A model generated the notes under the pieces. That model did no database searches, was not told the DNA's origin, and saw nothing but the letters and a program-made list of their open reading frames with translations. From Erigeron canadensis (taxonomy: Eukaryota; Streptophyta; Magnoliopsida; Asterales; Asteraceae): a stretch of DNA of 64,000 nt. Positions 31,364-43,099 of this stretch are shown in pieces (position 1 is the stretch's first letter; the number at the start of each line of letters is the position of its first letter). The stretch spans positions 30,132,735 to 30,196,734 of the forward strand of contig NC_057769.1 of NCBI RefSeq assembly GCF_010389155.1, in the 5' to 3' direction. Both the position numbers and the translations under genes were made by a program.

Positions 31364-32069
31364 GGGTTATTAATTCACTAATCTACTCTTAGTTAAATAA
31401 CCTCTTGATTAGCCTGTTGTGACTGCAGTTAATTGAAAAATTATCATATCCAATCATTTTATGCCATTGAAAGACCGTAAACTAATAGAAAACATTAAAG
31501 TGTCAACATCAAATACCAAAGATTAAATCAGAATCACTTATAAATTTTTAACTTTTTTTGGTTTAGATTATGATGATAGAATTAAATTATATATTAATTT
31601 GTTCCTTAAAACGTGGTGTACTAAGAATTGTCAACATTCAAAATTGTCAAAAGTGATATTGACATAAACCGAAGTTCCTCGAATGAAAAGCAATAATAAT
31701 ATATAGGTGAAACTTGATGATAGAAGACTCGTGAGAAAGTGAGTAGAACATGTATTAATGATTTTTTTGGACTTGTGAAATCATATGCAAGATTAGGAAT
31801 GAATATAGTAGTTCTACTTTTTTTTTTCGAACATTAAGAAACTGTGACAATTAATGTTCCTTTCATTATGTTATTTTGATACATATATGTAAATATGTCT
31901 ACATCTATATGTACATATGTCTACATCTATTCATCTAGGACCATTTACTAAAGTTGGCCGACTGTAAAGTTCAGGTACTTTTGCAACATAATTTATGACC
32001 CGTTTTAATTTCAAAGTATGTTATTCACGACTGATTTTTTATTGGGTTTATTTTATATATTTAAGTTTT
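31364..32069. other. Intergenic
   Basis: No gene is seen. A short imperfect repeat, CATATGTCTACATCTAT, occurs around 31890-31930. Confidence 0.4.
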
Positions 32070-32210
32070 GCTAAATAAAGCCCTAAGGGCTTTCGTTAAG
32101 ATGCATTAAATAGTTGTACATTTACCATAAAAATCAGGGGTGGACTTTTGATATGGAAACTTACAACATTTTTATTTACATTAAGTGAAGCGCTAAGGAC
32201 TTCATTTAGC
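32070..32210. repeat. MITE-like element (copy 1 of 2)
   Basis: Inverted ends GCTAAATAAAGCCCTAAGG and GCTAAATGAAGTCCTTAGC (complement). The middle, TACCATAAAAATCAGG, is shared with the copy at 32314. Confidence 0.7.
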
Positions 32211-32313
32211 ATTTTCCTATTTTATAACAGGTTTTTAAAAGAATTTTTTTGCTTTGAAAAATAGTACGGTGAATTTATTGAACTTAAACTATCTTAAATT
32301 TTAAAAGGGGTTT

Positions 32314-32458
32314 GCTAAATATAGTCCTTAGGACTGTATTTAAAGTGCATAAATTGTTTGTATATTTACCATGAAAATCAGGAGACAGACTTTTAATATA
32401 AAAAATACAAGTTTTTTTTATGCACATTAAATACACACAACCCTAAGCTGTATTTAGC
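32314..32458. repeat. MITE-like element (copy 2 of 2)
   Basis: Inverted ends GCTAAATATAGTCCTTAGG and GCTAAATACAGCTTAGGGTT (complement). The shared middle is TACCATGAAAATCAGG. It lies 100 bp from its relative at 32070. Confidence 0.7.
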
Positions 32459-32706
32459 ATTTCCCTTTTAAAATACAAATATGTAAAAGTGATTATAGAT
32501 TAGATTGATGATTTGTTTTTTTATTCAATAAGTGATACGGAGTTACGGACTTCAAACACGTGTTTTGTAACCAATGATACTCATCTTAAAAAAAGCGTCT
32601 CCCAAAAGCAGCACTTGGTAATAAGCAAAAGAGATAATAATTAGAGATAATTACCTAAATAGTCAAATTTTATGCTCTATATTTAAATTTAGACACCTAT
32701 GAATAA

Positions 32707-32826
32707 AATTATCTACATAATCATAGAATTCTTATCACCTAACATAGTAAGTAAGAAATAAAATTAATTATCTACATAATCATATAATTCTTATCACCTA
32801 ACATACTAAGTAAGAAATAAAATTAA
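32707..32826. repeat. Tandem duplication, 2 x 59 bp
   Basis: ATCTACATAATCATA.AATTC followed by TTATCACCTAACATA occurs twice with a period of 59 bp. It lies inside the left arm of the inverted-repeat element, and only one copy is present in the right arm. Confidence 0.85.
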
Positions 32827-33281
32827 CTAATTAAATGATGACAAATGTCCATAAAGTCTACCTCACTTGTACTAATTTGTACTTGTCTTCTCTTCCCAAC
32901 AAAGATGAACAAATATATATATTTTTTAAATATTTATAATTACTTATCAATCTACTTGTGTTCTATTACATGTATTATGTCTAACATTTAAATTTAATTC
33001 AATGGGTATATATAGATGGCTAGCGCTATTTTACGAGAAAAGAGGTAATCGGGAAGTTGCAGAATCATGTGATCGACTAAAAGTGTCCATGACGGGCTAA
33101 AATAAGGCAATGCATTAGTAACTTGGATAGCTTGTTAAAATTAAAGGTTGTATTTTAGTTTATTCGAATAAGTATGTGAAGTAATTCAAAAGACATCATT
33201 ATTGGCTGCAGTGCTGCACAAAAACATTAATTGATACATGGGAGTGTTTATGCTACAGTTTTAGTAATATATATATATATA

Positions 33282-34204
33282 CTAGGATTTTTTTACCCGC
33301 ACGATGTGCGGCTGCTTTAAAAAGGTGCTCAATAAAGTGAGATTTGAGTTAAACTTGTTTAAAAAAACATTTAATGAAACGCTTAATATGTGAACAAATG
33401 AGTTAATGGAATGAATCAATAATGATCGTAAAAAAAACATATGGACGAACAATCTATTTAGTTTCACTTAATTAAATTAGCAATAACGTATTCATTATCC
33501 AATCAGTAAATTAATTGTTATATACACTTGTTTTAAACTAACTCTTCGTCGACCATCATAATATTTTTCTCATCATCACAATGAAAAATGTATTGTTAAA
33601 AAACAAAAGAAAAAAGAGATTATATTAACCATTATCATAAAATTCAAAAAAAGATAAAAGAATTAAACCAAAAATTGTACATAATTTCCATAGTGATATG
33701 AACGAAAGAATTAACATAACTCTTTCAGAAAGTTATGATATTATACAGAGCTCTTAACTCATATAAGATGAATATAATTTTGTGGTGATAAAAAAGCTTA
33801 TAAACTTTAAATATTGTCACTAATGATTAATGCGATGAGAGTTCCAACTAACCAACGGCCTGAGCAAACTTTCATATAATCACCATAAAAAAACGAAAGG
33901 AACCTCATATAAATGTTGAATAAAAAAGATAATGAAATATCATCAGGTATAGACGTGATTTTTTAAACTAAAGAGAAGATATCATTTTATCTAATGAGAA
34001 GATCTTAAATTCTTACAATATATATATATTTATTTATTTTAACATATATACGTTCATTTGTTTTCTAAATATATAGTTTATTTAAAGAAAAATATGGAGT
34101 TGACACATATGATAATATCTTATGTGGCAATTTTTTAAATTAGTTTTAGATTGAAAGAGGGCTTTAAAATGCTTGGTTAATTATTGTTTTATAAAAGTTA
34201 TAGA
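33282..34204 (-). mobile_element. Non-autonomous Helitron (923 bp)
   Basis: Read on the minus strand, the 5' end is A|TCTATAACTTTTATAAAAC. The 3' end has the short hairpin region GCCGCACATCGTGCGGG followed by TAAAAAAATCCTAG|T, a canonical Helitron terminus. No protein is recognised. Confidence 0.65.
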
Positions 34205-34212
34205 TATATATA

Positions 34213-34647
34213 TCTATACTATATTATAAAGCAGATCCATTCCAGATTTTCAACATTGAATTGAAATTTTCAATATTAATTTTAAGTACATTTCCAAAAT
34301 ACCCCTCTCATCTATTCTATATTTATCTAAAATAACCATAATACCCTTTCTCTCTCTTCAAATCTCAACCAATCATCTTTTTTCTCTCTTCTTCATAAAT
34401 CATTTATTCCTCCAATTCATTCAAAATCTTTTATCTCACAAAATAATACGTCGATAAATTATAAAAATTGTGTGGGTGTTCTTAAAATTTCATGCTCTTT
34501 CATTAGAGATGTCATTCGATATACTTTCGACGAATTTTTAGATCTGAGGGCGGAGGGCGGAGGCCGTAAGCATTTGACTATCACACTCTCTGACCTAGCT
34601 ATCACCCCCACCATCTCACCGCCGCAACATGCGGGTACTTACTCTCG
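34213..34647 (+). mobile_element. Helitron-like element (CTCGT-ending family, copy 2)
   Basis: 5' TCTATACTATATTATAAAGC; 3' CAACATGCGGGTACTTACTCTCGT. The interior is clearly homologous to 14992-15355. It lies back to back with the Helitron at 33282-34204, 8 bp apart. Confidence 0.55.
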
Positions 34648-35025
34648 TGTTTACTAAAATACGTACTTAGAAAACTTAGAAAGAATATAAATTTTATTAT
34701 TGACAAAAACTTAACTTATAAATTAAATTACAAGGGAGTAGACATATATACAAGTTGATAATTTATATATATATAAAGTGTTAAAATGAAGATATTCATC
34801 TCTCAATTTTCCCCCATCTATTACATTACAGTTGTTTTATATATATGATAAAAGAAGAAATTAAACTAATAGTTTCATGGACACTTGTCATCATTTGATT
34901 GATTAATTTTATTTCTTACCAAATGTGTTAGGTGGTAAGGATTTCATGACCATATGAATAATTATTTTTGTAGGTGTCCAAATTAAGATATAAAGTATAA
35001 AATTTGACTAAGTAATTATCCCTAA

Positions 35026-35932
35026 TAGTTATAGCCGGCTAAACAGTTGTTAATGGTAAATGATCGTTTTAGCCCCCTAAAATTTTAAGGTTTTAAGTTT
35101 TCGTATAATAGGCCCAGTGTTTAGATTTTGGGCTAAGTACCATATTTTGCATTGCGATAACACTATTATTGGTTTTTTCATCAACCTCTACATCTTTTAT
35201 ACTAATAGTTTAACAACATATATTGAACTATTTTTTTTGTGGCTTTTTTTGTTTATTTAATTAGTATGTTAATAAACTAGGTCCCTAAATTTAATCTCCT
35301 TTTAATTAAGTCACCAAAAAACTTAAGCTGAGACCGATAGTAATGAATGAATGTAAAGCTTAAAATCATTAGATGATAACAGTTAAAAAAAATAAATTAA
35401 GAAAGAGATATAGTGACCCACATGTCAAAACTATTTAAAATTGATTGTTAAGCTTATCAGGTAGATTAATTTATCATTTTTCTAAATGAAAAGATATTGG
35501 TGAATAATAAAAGAGTTTTGAATTATGACACACATATTGATGATTCATAAGCTAAACATGTCTAAATAATTAATCCTTTAACATATAGTAGATTCTATCA
35601 TTTCTTGTTACTCGTCTTTATAGGTTTTAGATAATTTAAAACAAGTATTAAAATAAAATAAATAAAACAATAGGTTTATTTTCATTGAAAATCATTACGA
35701 ATTATTGTGTATCAATTGTTTCGTGAATTTTCGTGCATCAATTTAACCATAATCTAATAGTTAAGATTTTGTCTTATTTTGTTTTACTTTAATACTTGTT
35801 TTACAATACCCAACCCCCATCTTTATATTCAATTTGTGAATTTTGCTTCTTTTTTTTAACAGTAATTTTTCGTTTATTCTTAGAATTGTTTAAGCTTTTG
35901 AATTTTAGTTATATGCATGCATATTTTATTTA
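35026..35932. other. Intergenic
   Basis: No gene or clear element is seen. The sequence is AT-rich. Confidence 0.4.
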
Positions 35933-36218
35933 AGTGCATAACTAATTATCTTTATTTAAGTGTTTAACAACACATTCATCCGTCAAAATCGAAATAATCA
36001 TGTTTTTTGTTTTGTGCATCCATCTTGGATGCATAATCATCAAAATGATGTATCCAACAAAAAACGTGATTTTTTTTATTTTAATGAATCAATGTGTTGT
36101 TAAACACTTAAATAATGATAATTAGTTATACACTATGTCAGTTTTATAGACTTTTAATGCATCAAAATGATGTTTTTAAGGTGTTCTCACCGTTCTTATA
36201 TTAAAACTGTTCTTATTT
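35933..36218. repeat. Long-hairpin MITE, 5'-truncated copy
   Basis: Homologous to 57134-57576. Arms TAAGTGTTTAACAACACATT and AATGTGTTGTTAAACACTTA surround a core with CATCTTGGATGCATAATCAT. The outer left arm is missing. Confidence 0.75.
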
Positions 36219-36246
36219 GATTGTCCCCTATATATATTGTATATAA

Positions 36247-36420
36247 GGGAAATAATCCTCCTAACGAAATATCCTAAATATCTTCCTAATCACGATATGA
36301 TGACATGTGGAAAGATTAGGGGGTAAGATTGGGAAAGAGTATTAATGTATAACACATGTCACATTCTTATAATTTTAGGAGGATTTTTAGATTATTCTTT
36401 AAGAAGATTTATCATTTTCC
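36247..36420. repeat. MITE (GGGAAAT...CCTCCT family, copy 1)
   Basis: Ends GGGAAATAATCCTCCTAA and the complement of AAGAAGATTTATCATTTTCC. It is closely similar to 37571-37748; a diverged relative lies at about 42840-43000. Confidence 0.75.
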
Positions 36421-36483
36421 TATATATAATACTCAATTCTAACATCGATATACATATTGACTATATATGTTATAAAATAAATA

Positions 36484-37483
36484 GGCCAAAGTACTTATTT
36501 TTTCCCTGTGGTCTTTCGAATAAGCAATTTTCATTATCGCTGTAAACTTTTGGTTAAAATAACTTTGTTGTTGACCCCCTCACATGCAAGTCACGTGAGG
36601 GGCATTTTCGTCTTTCTATAGAACTAAGTGCAAAAATCATCCTTGTGGTTTGTTGTTTTTGCATTTTTCATCCCCATCATTAACAAATTCAGGAGAACTT
36701 TTCAAACAAAACAAAACAAAAAAAAATGTCGGTAACAATTTAATCCAAACAAAACAAAAAACCTATACACCTACATTTGAGAATCTACTCAATCACTTTC
36801 AAATGCAAACACGTACATACAAGGTTTTAAATACCGGTAGTATTACTCGTAATACCAGTATTGGAGGGTACTCCGGTACAACTAATTCTGGTACTTTCGG
36901 TATTTTTTTGGTATTACCGTTCCGATATTTTTGGTATTCTCATTTTTTATTTTTTGAATTTTTAAAATTTTTTTTATAATACTTTAATGTTATTCTTTTG
37001 TAATTTGTGAACTTTCTTATATTTTGTATAAAATAACTATTTGGTATTATTTTTGAGTGAATTGTAATTATAATTTGACTATTTTCGTTAAATTGTAATA
37101 AGTTTTATAACATTTTTATAAAAAAATAAAGTAGATTAAATTAGCCGTATCGGCCGTTATTAAATTAGATCCTCATATATAGGTATATATAGGTTTTTGA
37201 TTTGAGTTTGTTTTGGTTTTTGATTAAATTGTTGTTTGTTAAAATACAAGGATGAAAAATTCAAAAACGACAAACTACAAGGACGAATATTGCACTTAAC
37301 CATAAGGACAAACCATAAAGATGGGTGAAAAGACATAAATGCCCCTCACGTGCAGGCACATGAAGGGGTTAACGGATCCAAAGACGAAATGCAAACCACA
37401 GGGATGATTTTAGCCCAAACGTTAAAGGCGAGGACGAAAAGTGCTTATTCTAAAACCAATGGGACGAAAAAAGTACTTTGGCC
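36484..37483. mobile_element. 1.0-kb element with ~200-bp terminal inverted repeats
   Basis: Left GGCCAAAGTACTTATTTTTT and right complement GGCCAAAGTACTTTTTTCGT. The inverted match continues through the blocks CCCCTCAC.TGCA and TGCACTTAGTT/AACTAAGTGCA for about 200 bp. The style resembles the MULE TIRs at 22566 (TCCTTGTGGTTT). Flanking A/T sequence gives no certain target duplication. No transposase is present. Confidence 0.65.
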
Positions 37484-37498
37484 TTAAATATTTTTAGG

Positions 37499-38040
37499 AG
37501 CAAGGGTGTAGTCGGCAAGTTTATTGGCAAGTTTTATTGGCTTCTTTTGGCTCTTTGGCTTCCTATAGCAGGGAAATGATTAATCCTCCTAATTAAATAG
37601 CCTAAAGATCATCCTAATCACGAGATGGTGACATGTGGAAATATCAGGGGGCAAGATTGGAAAAGATAATTAGTGGATAACACATGTCACATACTTATGG
37701 TTTTAGGAGGATTTTTAGGCTATTCTTTAAGAGGATTTACCATTTTCCTAGCATATGCATTGGCTAGTGAATTTGACTCTTTTTGGCAAGTTAGATCGGC
37801 TAGTATTGGCCGATTGTGGCAAGCATTGGCAACAAATTTATAAAGCAAGATTCTTTATTTTTTGTTATTTGTCTTTTTTTTTTGGCAAAATTTGGCAAAA
37901 AAAATAGCACTACACGACAGGTTTTGGCAACAATTGACAAGTTTTGGCTTCAAATTGGCAACGCCACATGTCAAGCTCGTATTGGATATAAATTTGCCAA
38001 AACATGTCAATTTGCCAATTTTTGTCACTACACTCTTGCC
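37499..38040. mobile_element. hAT-like non-autonomous element (GCAAGGGTGTAGTCGGC family)
   Basis: Left GCAAGGGTGTAGTCGGCAAG; right complement GCAAGAGTGTAGTGACAAAA. The interior is rich in TTGGC/GCCAA. It shares ends with 20288-21188 and 58898-59296. A separate MITE is inserted at 37571-37748. Confidence 0.5.
37571..37748. repeat. MITE (GGGAAAT...CCTCCT family, copy 2), nested
   Basis: Ends GGGAAATGATTAATCCTCCT and the complement of AGGATTTACCATTTTCC. It is flanked by TAGCA on both sides, which fits a 5-bp target duplication inside the hAT-like element. Confidence 0.8.
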
Positions 38041-38049
38041 CCTTATAGG

Positions 38050-41000
38050 AACGAAAATTGGACTAACAACATAAATCAATATATAGAATTATATGTAATC
38101 GACGTCGAAGTATCAATAAAAAATAAACCTAAATACCTTATACTAGATAAGGTAAGTGGGTATCGTTTCCACGAGGAGCGTCTGTGGTTATAGTCAAGTT
38201 TTAACAATTTTAATGAATTTTAAAGACAATACTAAAAGTAATTTTAATTAACTAAAGCCAAGATAAAATTAATTAACTAAACTTAACTAATAAAACAAGA
38301 CAAATTTAAAAAGAGAAGTTGTAAACAATAATGAAAAGTGCATCCCTCCCGAATCCCAAAAGTTGCGTTAATTTACCTAATAAACTTTACCGAGTATTTA
38401 TTCTAAATTACATAGACATAATTTTATTACTTGACAAGAACATTTTTGGGCACAACCTATGTTAATTATATGACCTGTCTTAATCCCTAAACTAGGTGGA
38501 CTCGACACAAATCATTAACTCGCAATAAGTTGTCTTACGAAAATCCAAATCAAATAATAGTGAATAAATACTCAATCAGTCATATGAATTATAATTTAAA
38601 AAGAACAATGTTTACGCGACTAAAAGTAAAGTTCATCAAATTAAATTAACTAACAATTGTTCATCGGGAGAGATTGTAAAAACCTTAGCCGGACATAATC
38701 TTCTTCAAATTACTAACAATTGATGTAGAAAATAGTTGTTCCATGGTGATCGAATATGCTGCTTCTGTTGTTCGTCAGTAACTTTCCTACCTTGTTCGAC
38801 TTTCTCTTTGATCGAAACCCCCTAAATTAATTGCAGCCGACTATCGAATTATAATATATGATCTCTCGAAATTAATTGGCGGAATATATTATTGTGATTC
38901 CCTCCTAAAACTTCAATCATCAAATAATATATATAGTCTTGAACTCTTGATCCCACGTGAGTTCCTTCCTAGCCGACATAAGACTATTTCCAAAAACAAG
39001 AATTGAAGATGGGCTCTTCTTCTAGTTTCGTTGTAGTTCTACTTGTTTCAAATCAATAAGGGAATTGGGCTGGTGAGTAGAACACGGCCCATATAAAAGA
39101 AAATCCACACCAAAAGCTTCAAATAGTACGTGACTACATGTTCTTCACAATGTTAAGGCTACTGATCAAATTCATCATCCATGTAATTCATTCTTTCATC
39201 ACTTGATCATTTATTCCATGACATAATGATGCCATCTCACATAATCATAATTTTATACCATAATTTATTCTTTTAGTTCAAACCTGAAATTCACAAAACA
39301 TATATCAAAATAGGTCTATTTCATAGAAAGTTAATCTATATAATCATTTATAGACCATTTAATATATATACAATTATGACTTATCAAACCTCCCCAATTT
39401 AAGCTTTGCTTGCCCTTAAGCAAATCCATCTTTCAAAATCAAATTATTCCTTTGGTACACAAATATGAAAAACATGACAATTAACAAAAAGAAGCTAAAC
39501 CATTAAGTTGAAAATAACTTTAGAATGGTTAAGCAGTTTTAATCTTAAATAAAAACTGAAATGTTTGTCAATACTCAAATGATTCTCAAGCCTTGATAGA
39601 ACACGACTAAGCACCGCTCAAATGAAACGAAACATATCTCACTATCACACTCCAGCTAATAAACTTTGGGGTTGTATAATGCATAATCGCTCAACGCCTA
39701 GTCGTGATGCATACTATTTTACCATAGGCTTGTTCTAGAATCAAATCTTCACCGACGTGGCGTAAGCACCAGGTACAACCATCAAAAGAGGACTTTTAAA
39801 GGGTTGTAATGTTGTGAAAAGGGTCATTAAAAATAAGGGATATGGAATATTTAGGATAATTGCTGTAAAATGTAAAATATAAAAGAAATTAAAAATTCAA
39901 AAACATAGTCTAGTCCAACACAACCCGTGTCATTAGTTACCATCTTATCCATAAACCCAAAAACGTAGTCCCAACAATACAACTCAATAGACCAATAAAA
40001 ACTGACACCATTGTGGTGTATTACATTCAAAACGACTTAAACAACCATAACATACCATTGTTGGCTTTAACGAATGTGCCAACTCCAAATATGAACACTA
40101 ATAGAACCTTTGTTGGTTTAAAACAAATGTACCAACACAAATTGACTTGACATAAATGTAGAAATACCAATTGACAGTCCAAGTTCATTTTTTTCTCATT
40201 TTTTACTCTTTTTTTTTTCTTTTTCTATTTTTCTGTTTTTATTCTTCTTTGTTTTGTGAACTATTTTTACCCTGCCTAACTGGTATTTCATTTGAACTTT
40301 AAAATGCATTAACAAATCATACTTTCACTAATTTGAATAATCTAGACTTCACAAAACTTTATGACACCTCAACCTATTCTCAAAAAGCCGAGAATATATC
40401 AAACCAACACAACTTGACAAACTCAAACCATCTATCTAGCATAGGCAACCAATGACCCACCATGGATTTCGACTATCGGTATGGCTAGGATAGGTGAAAT
40501 ATCTGGGGTGGATTTAAAACAAAAGAAATAGGCTAGGTTCAACATGTTTTCTAATTGTATCTTACACTAAAAATGAGTGCAACAAGGGTTTCACAAGAGT
40601 GGTTCACTAACCAGTGTAGTTAGCTACTAAAAACATGCACATAACAATGAACATGAACAAATAATTAACAAAACGAAACAAGGGGTGAAATTCAAGAAAA
40701 AGGTTAATCCTAATTTGCCTCTTCGTCTTCTAGTCATACCTATATCACCAAAGTGATTTCACTGCGGTCTCGAAATGATCAACTAGGACAAGTTCTAGAA
40801 TCAATGCAATCATCGACACACTCATATCAAAGAAGAAAGCTGGAAAATAGAAAAACCAACCTCAAACTTGCACATCATAGTTCAAAGTTCTAAGTAGAAC
40901 CCTTACTCTTGAATAAATTCAAAAGCCTATGAGAGGAACAAACTTACAAGGCCAATTAATCCAAATCTGTAAACACCTAGCATATCTATAAATGATCAAG

Positions 41001-41780
41001 ATTCTCACATAATTGGTGTTTTGGGATATAAGTGTGCTAGTCATGTTATTAGTCCAGAAGGGATCGCCCTATCAATCATTTGAGATTACATTTCCCGATT
41101 AAAATTTTGTACCAAAAAGAATTAGCTCAATTACTTACTAAGTACTATTAAACCTATGTTGCAAAAAGTAATTAAACTATGAGGACAAACATCACAAAAG
41201 TTCAAAATTACCCGGTTTTTCCTATTTACTCCCCTCTAACAATCAAGTTGCATAATGAAATAAATTAAAACTATGGGAAAATAATTAAAAGTATAAGAAA
41301 AATGAAACTTCCTGGGTTTAGATGATGCATTCTGATGCTTGGTTGACTTAAAAATCTTCAAAATACATATCAACCTTCTTGAATTTTCCTCTATTACACC
41401 ATCCTTCTTCTCCTTTTGAACCTGCTCATACTTGAACTAACAAGCAAGTGAACTATCAACAAAGATATAAGTTTGACTCCCCTACCCAACTTTGAGCCGA
41501 GCATTGCCCTCAATGCTCAAAACTAGAGATAAGTCCATTAATCCAACTATCCACTTTATCTCTCTCGGGTTGACAAAAATAAACAAGTTAATACAAAACC
41601 GTCCCCAACTTTGACCCTGTCAAAGTTGATGAACAATTGAATTATTGGTGACATAACTAAAAAAAAAACACTTAAAATAAAAAGACTCGAACAAACTAAA
41701 ATAATGGGTTGCCTCCCATTCAGCGCTTAGTTTACCATCATGAGCCTGACTCACCCAAGAGATTATCATGAAAAGATTTT
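38050..41780 (-). mobile_element. Internal non-coding region of a Ty3/gypsy-type retroelement (LARD-like)
   Basis: No coding frame is found in 3.7 kb. Several phrases are typical, read on the minus strand, of the 3' non-coding part of plant Athila/Ogre-like elements: AATGGGAGGCAACCCATTA (about 41720), GAGCATTGAGGGCAATGCTC (about 41510), GGGCAAGCAAAGCTTAAATT then GGGGAGGTTTGATAAG (about 39410) and CGTGGAAACGATACCC (about 38170). LTR borders could not be placed, so the limits are approximate. Confidence 0.45.
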
Positions 41781-41829
41781 CAACAACCCTACACATAAGT
41801 GGTCGGGTGGTTTACACCAATAAGGTGAG

Positions 41830-42356
41830 AAATAGGTGAATTTAATTTTTTATCATTACCCAGTCAGTCAATTTCATCTTTTCAAAATTTCCTTTCAACA
41901 AACAAAAATCATTTATCTTTTCTAAGTATGTAAAAAAATCTCATTAATTTACACTTTTTTGTTTTCTATCAGTAATTTTTTACCCTCATTAAATACTTCA
42001 TTTATAATTATTACAATTTGTATTTATCAACCCTTACTAAATAATTAATTTATAATTATTACAATATGTAGTTATCAACAATTTATAATTATTCAAATAT
42101 CGCTAAGTATGTCGTAATCTACAACTTTGATGGACATTTTATGATTTTTTAATATTCTAATATCATTATGTATGTCATGGTAAACAACTTCGATAAACAT
42201 ATTTCAAAAAATATTTCACTATAAACTCAAAATTTTGTAGTATTAATCAATTTTTTATTACTTAAAACTGTAAACTAAATTTTAAATCATAATAAATTAA
42301 CATCTAATATTGATAAAAATGTAAGCCCGTGTATTTGACACGGGCCTAAAATCTAA
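41830..42356 (+). mobile_element. Helitron-like fragment with a canonical 3' end
   Basis: The 3' end is GCCCGTGT-loop-ACACGGGC hairpin followed by CTAAAATCTAA|T at 42356. The upstream part shares TTTACACTTTTTTGTTTTC with the Helitron at 7056. The 5' end is not identified. Confidence 0.5.
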
Positions 42357-43090
42357 TATTAATTTATATTATAATTGCTATATACTATGTATTATTTTAA
42401 GTATAGTTTTCACTAATTAAAAATAAGATTAAGATACTTTCAAATGATTCAAAAGTCAAAATATAAAGAAAAAATTACATTTTTGGTATCCGAAATTGTC
42501 AAAAATTTCACTTATAGTCTCTAAGTAAAGAAATTACAAATAATATCAAGAAGTTGTATAATTTTTTCATTTTTGATACCAAACACATACGCTGTTTTTT
42601 TCCCGTTAACTCCCTCATGCGGCTTTGATTTTAAGAGGAAGTGAATATGAGACGGTTAGACATTTAAAATTAACATGTAAAGTTGAATGCCTATCAACCC
42701 ATACTCACTTTTCTTTATTTTAATGCAAGAGTTGAGATTCCACAAGTGTTGCAATGAGACAATATATAATTTTATAATAATAAAATGCTAAACGCAGCTA
42801 CTAATGCACCTGTATTTAATAAAATCTTTTACAATATTGAACTTTAAAGAATTAATAAATCTTTCTAAAACAAGAGCATAAAATCTTCCTAATTACGAAT
42901 ATTAGTTAGAGACGTGTGGAAAAATATGAAATTTGATTTTTTTTTTTTTTTGTAAAATCCGCATATTAAGTTTTAGAAAGATTTATATCATTTTCCTAAT
43001 TTTCATTCTAGTAAAATTGCAAAGGTCAAGTTGTTTTGAGAATCTTCATCCAAATTTGATACGTACTACGGAGTAATTTTTGTAATTTTA
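42357..43090. other. Intergenic with a degenerate MITE
   Basis: No gene is seen. About 42840-43000 is a diverged copy of the GGGAAAT/CCTCCT MITE family (AATAAATCTTTCT and AGAAAGATTTATATCATTTT). Confidence 0.4.
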
Positions 43091-43099
43091 CCTATAGAT

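Larger units (their letters stand above)
32641..35025. mobile_element. ~2.4-kb element with ~150-210-bp terminal inverted repeats
   Basis: The left arm (about 32641-32850) and right arm (about 34879-35025) are inverted copies: AGAGATAATTACCTAAATAG and its counterpart, ending GGTAAGAAATAAAATTAA and GATGACAAGTGTCC. No coding sequence is recognised. Two Helitron-like elements occupy most of the inside. It fits a Mutator-like non-autonomous element, but I could not find a clear target duplication. Confidence 0.6.

Noticed and set aside
37816..38193. 125-residue plus-strand frame
   Set aside because: It spans the end of a hAT-like element and non-coding retroelement DNA; no domain is seen.
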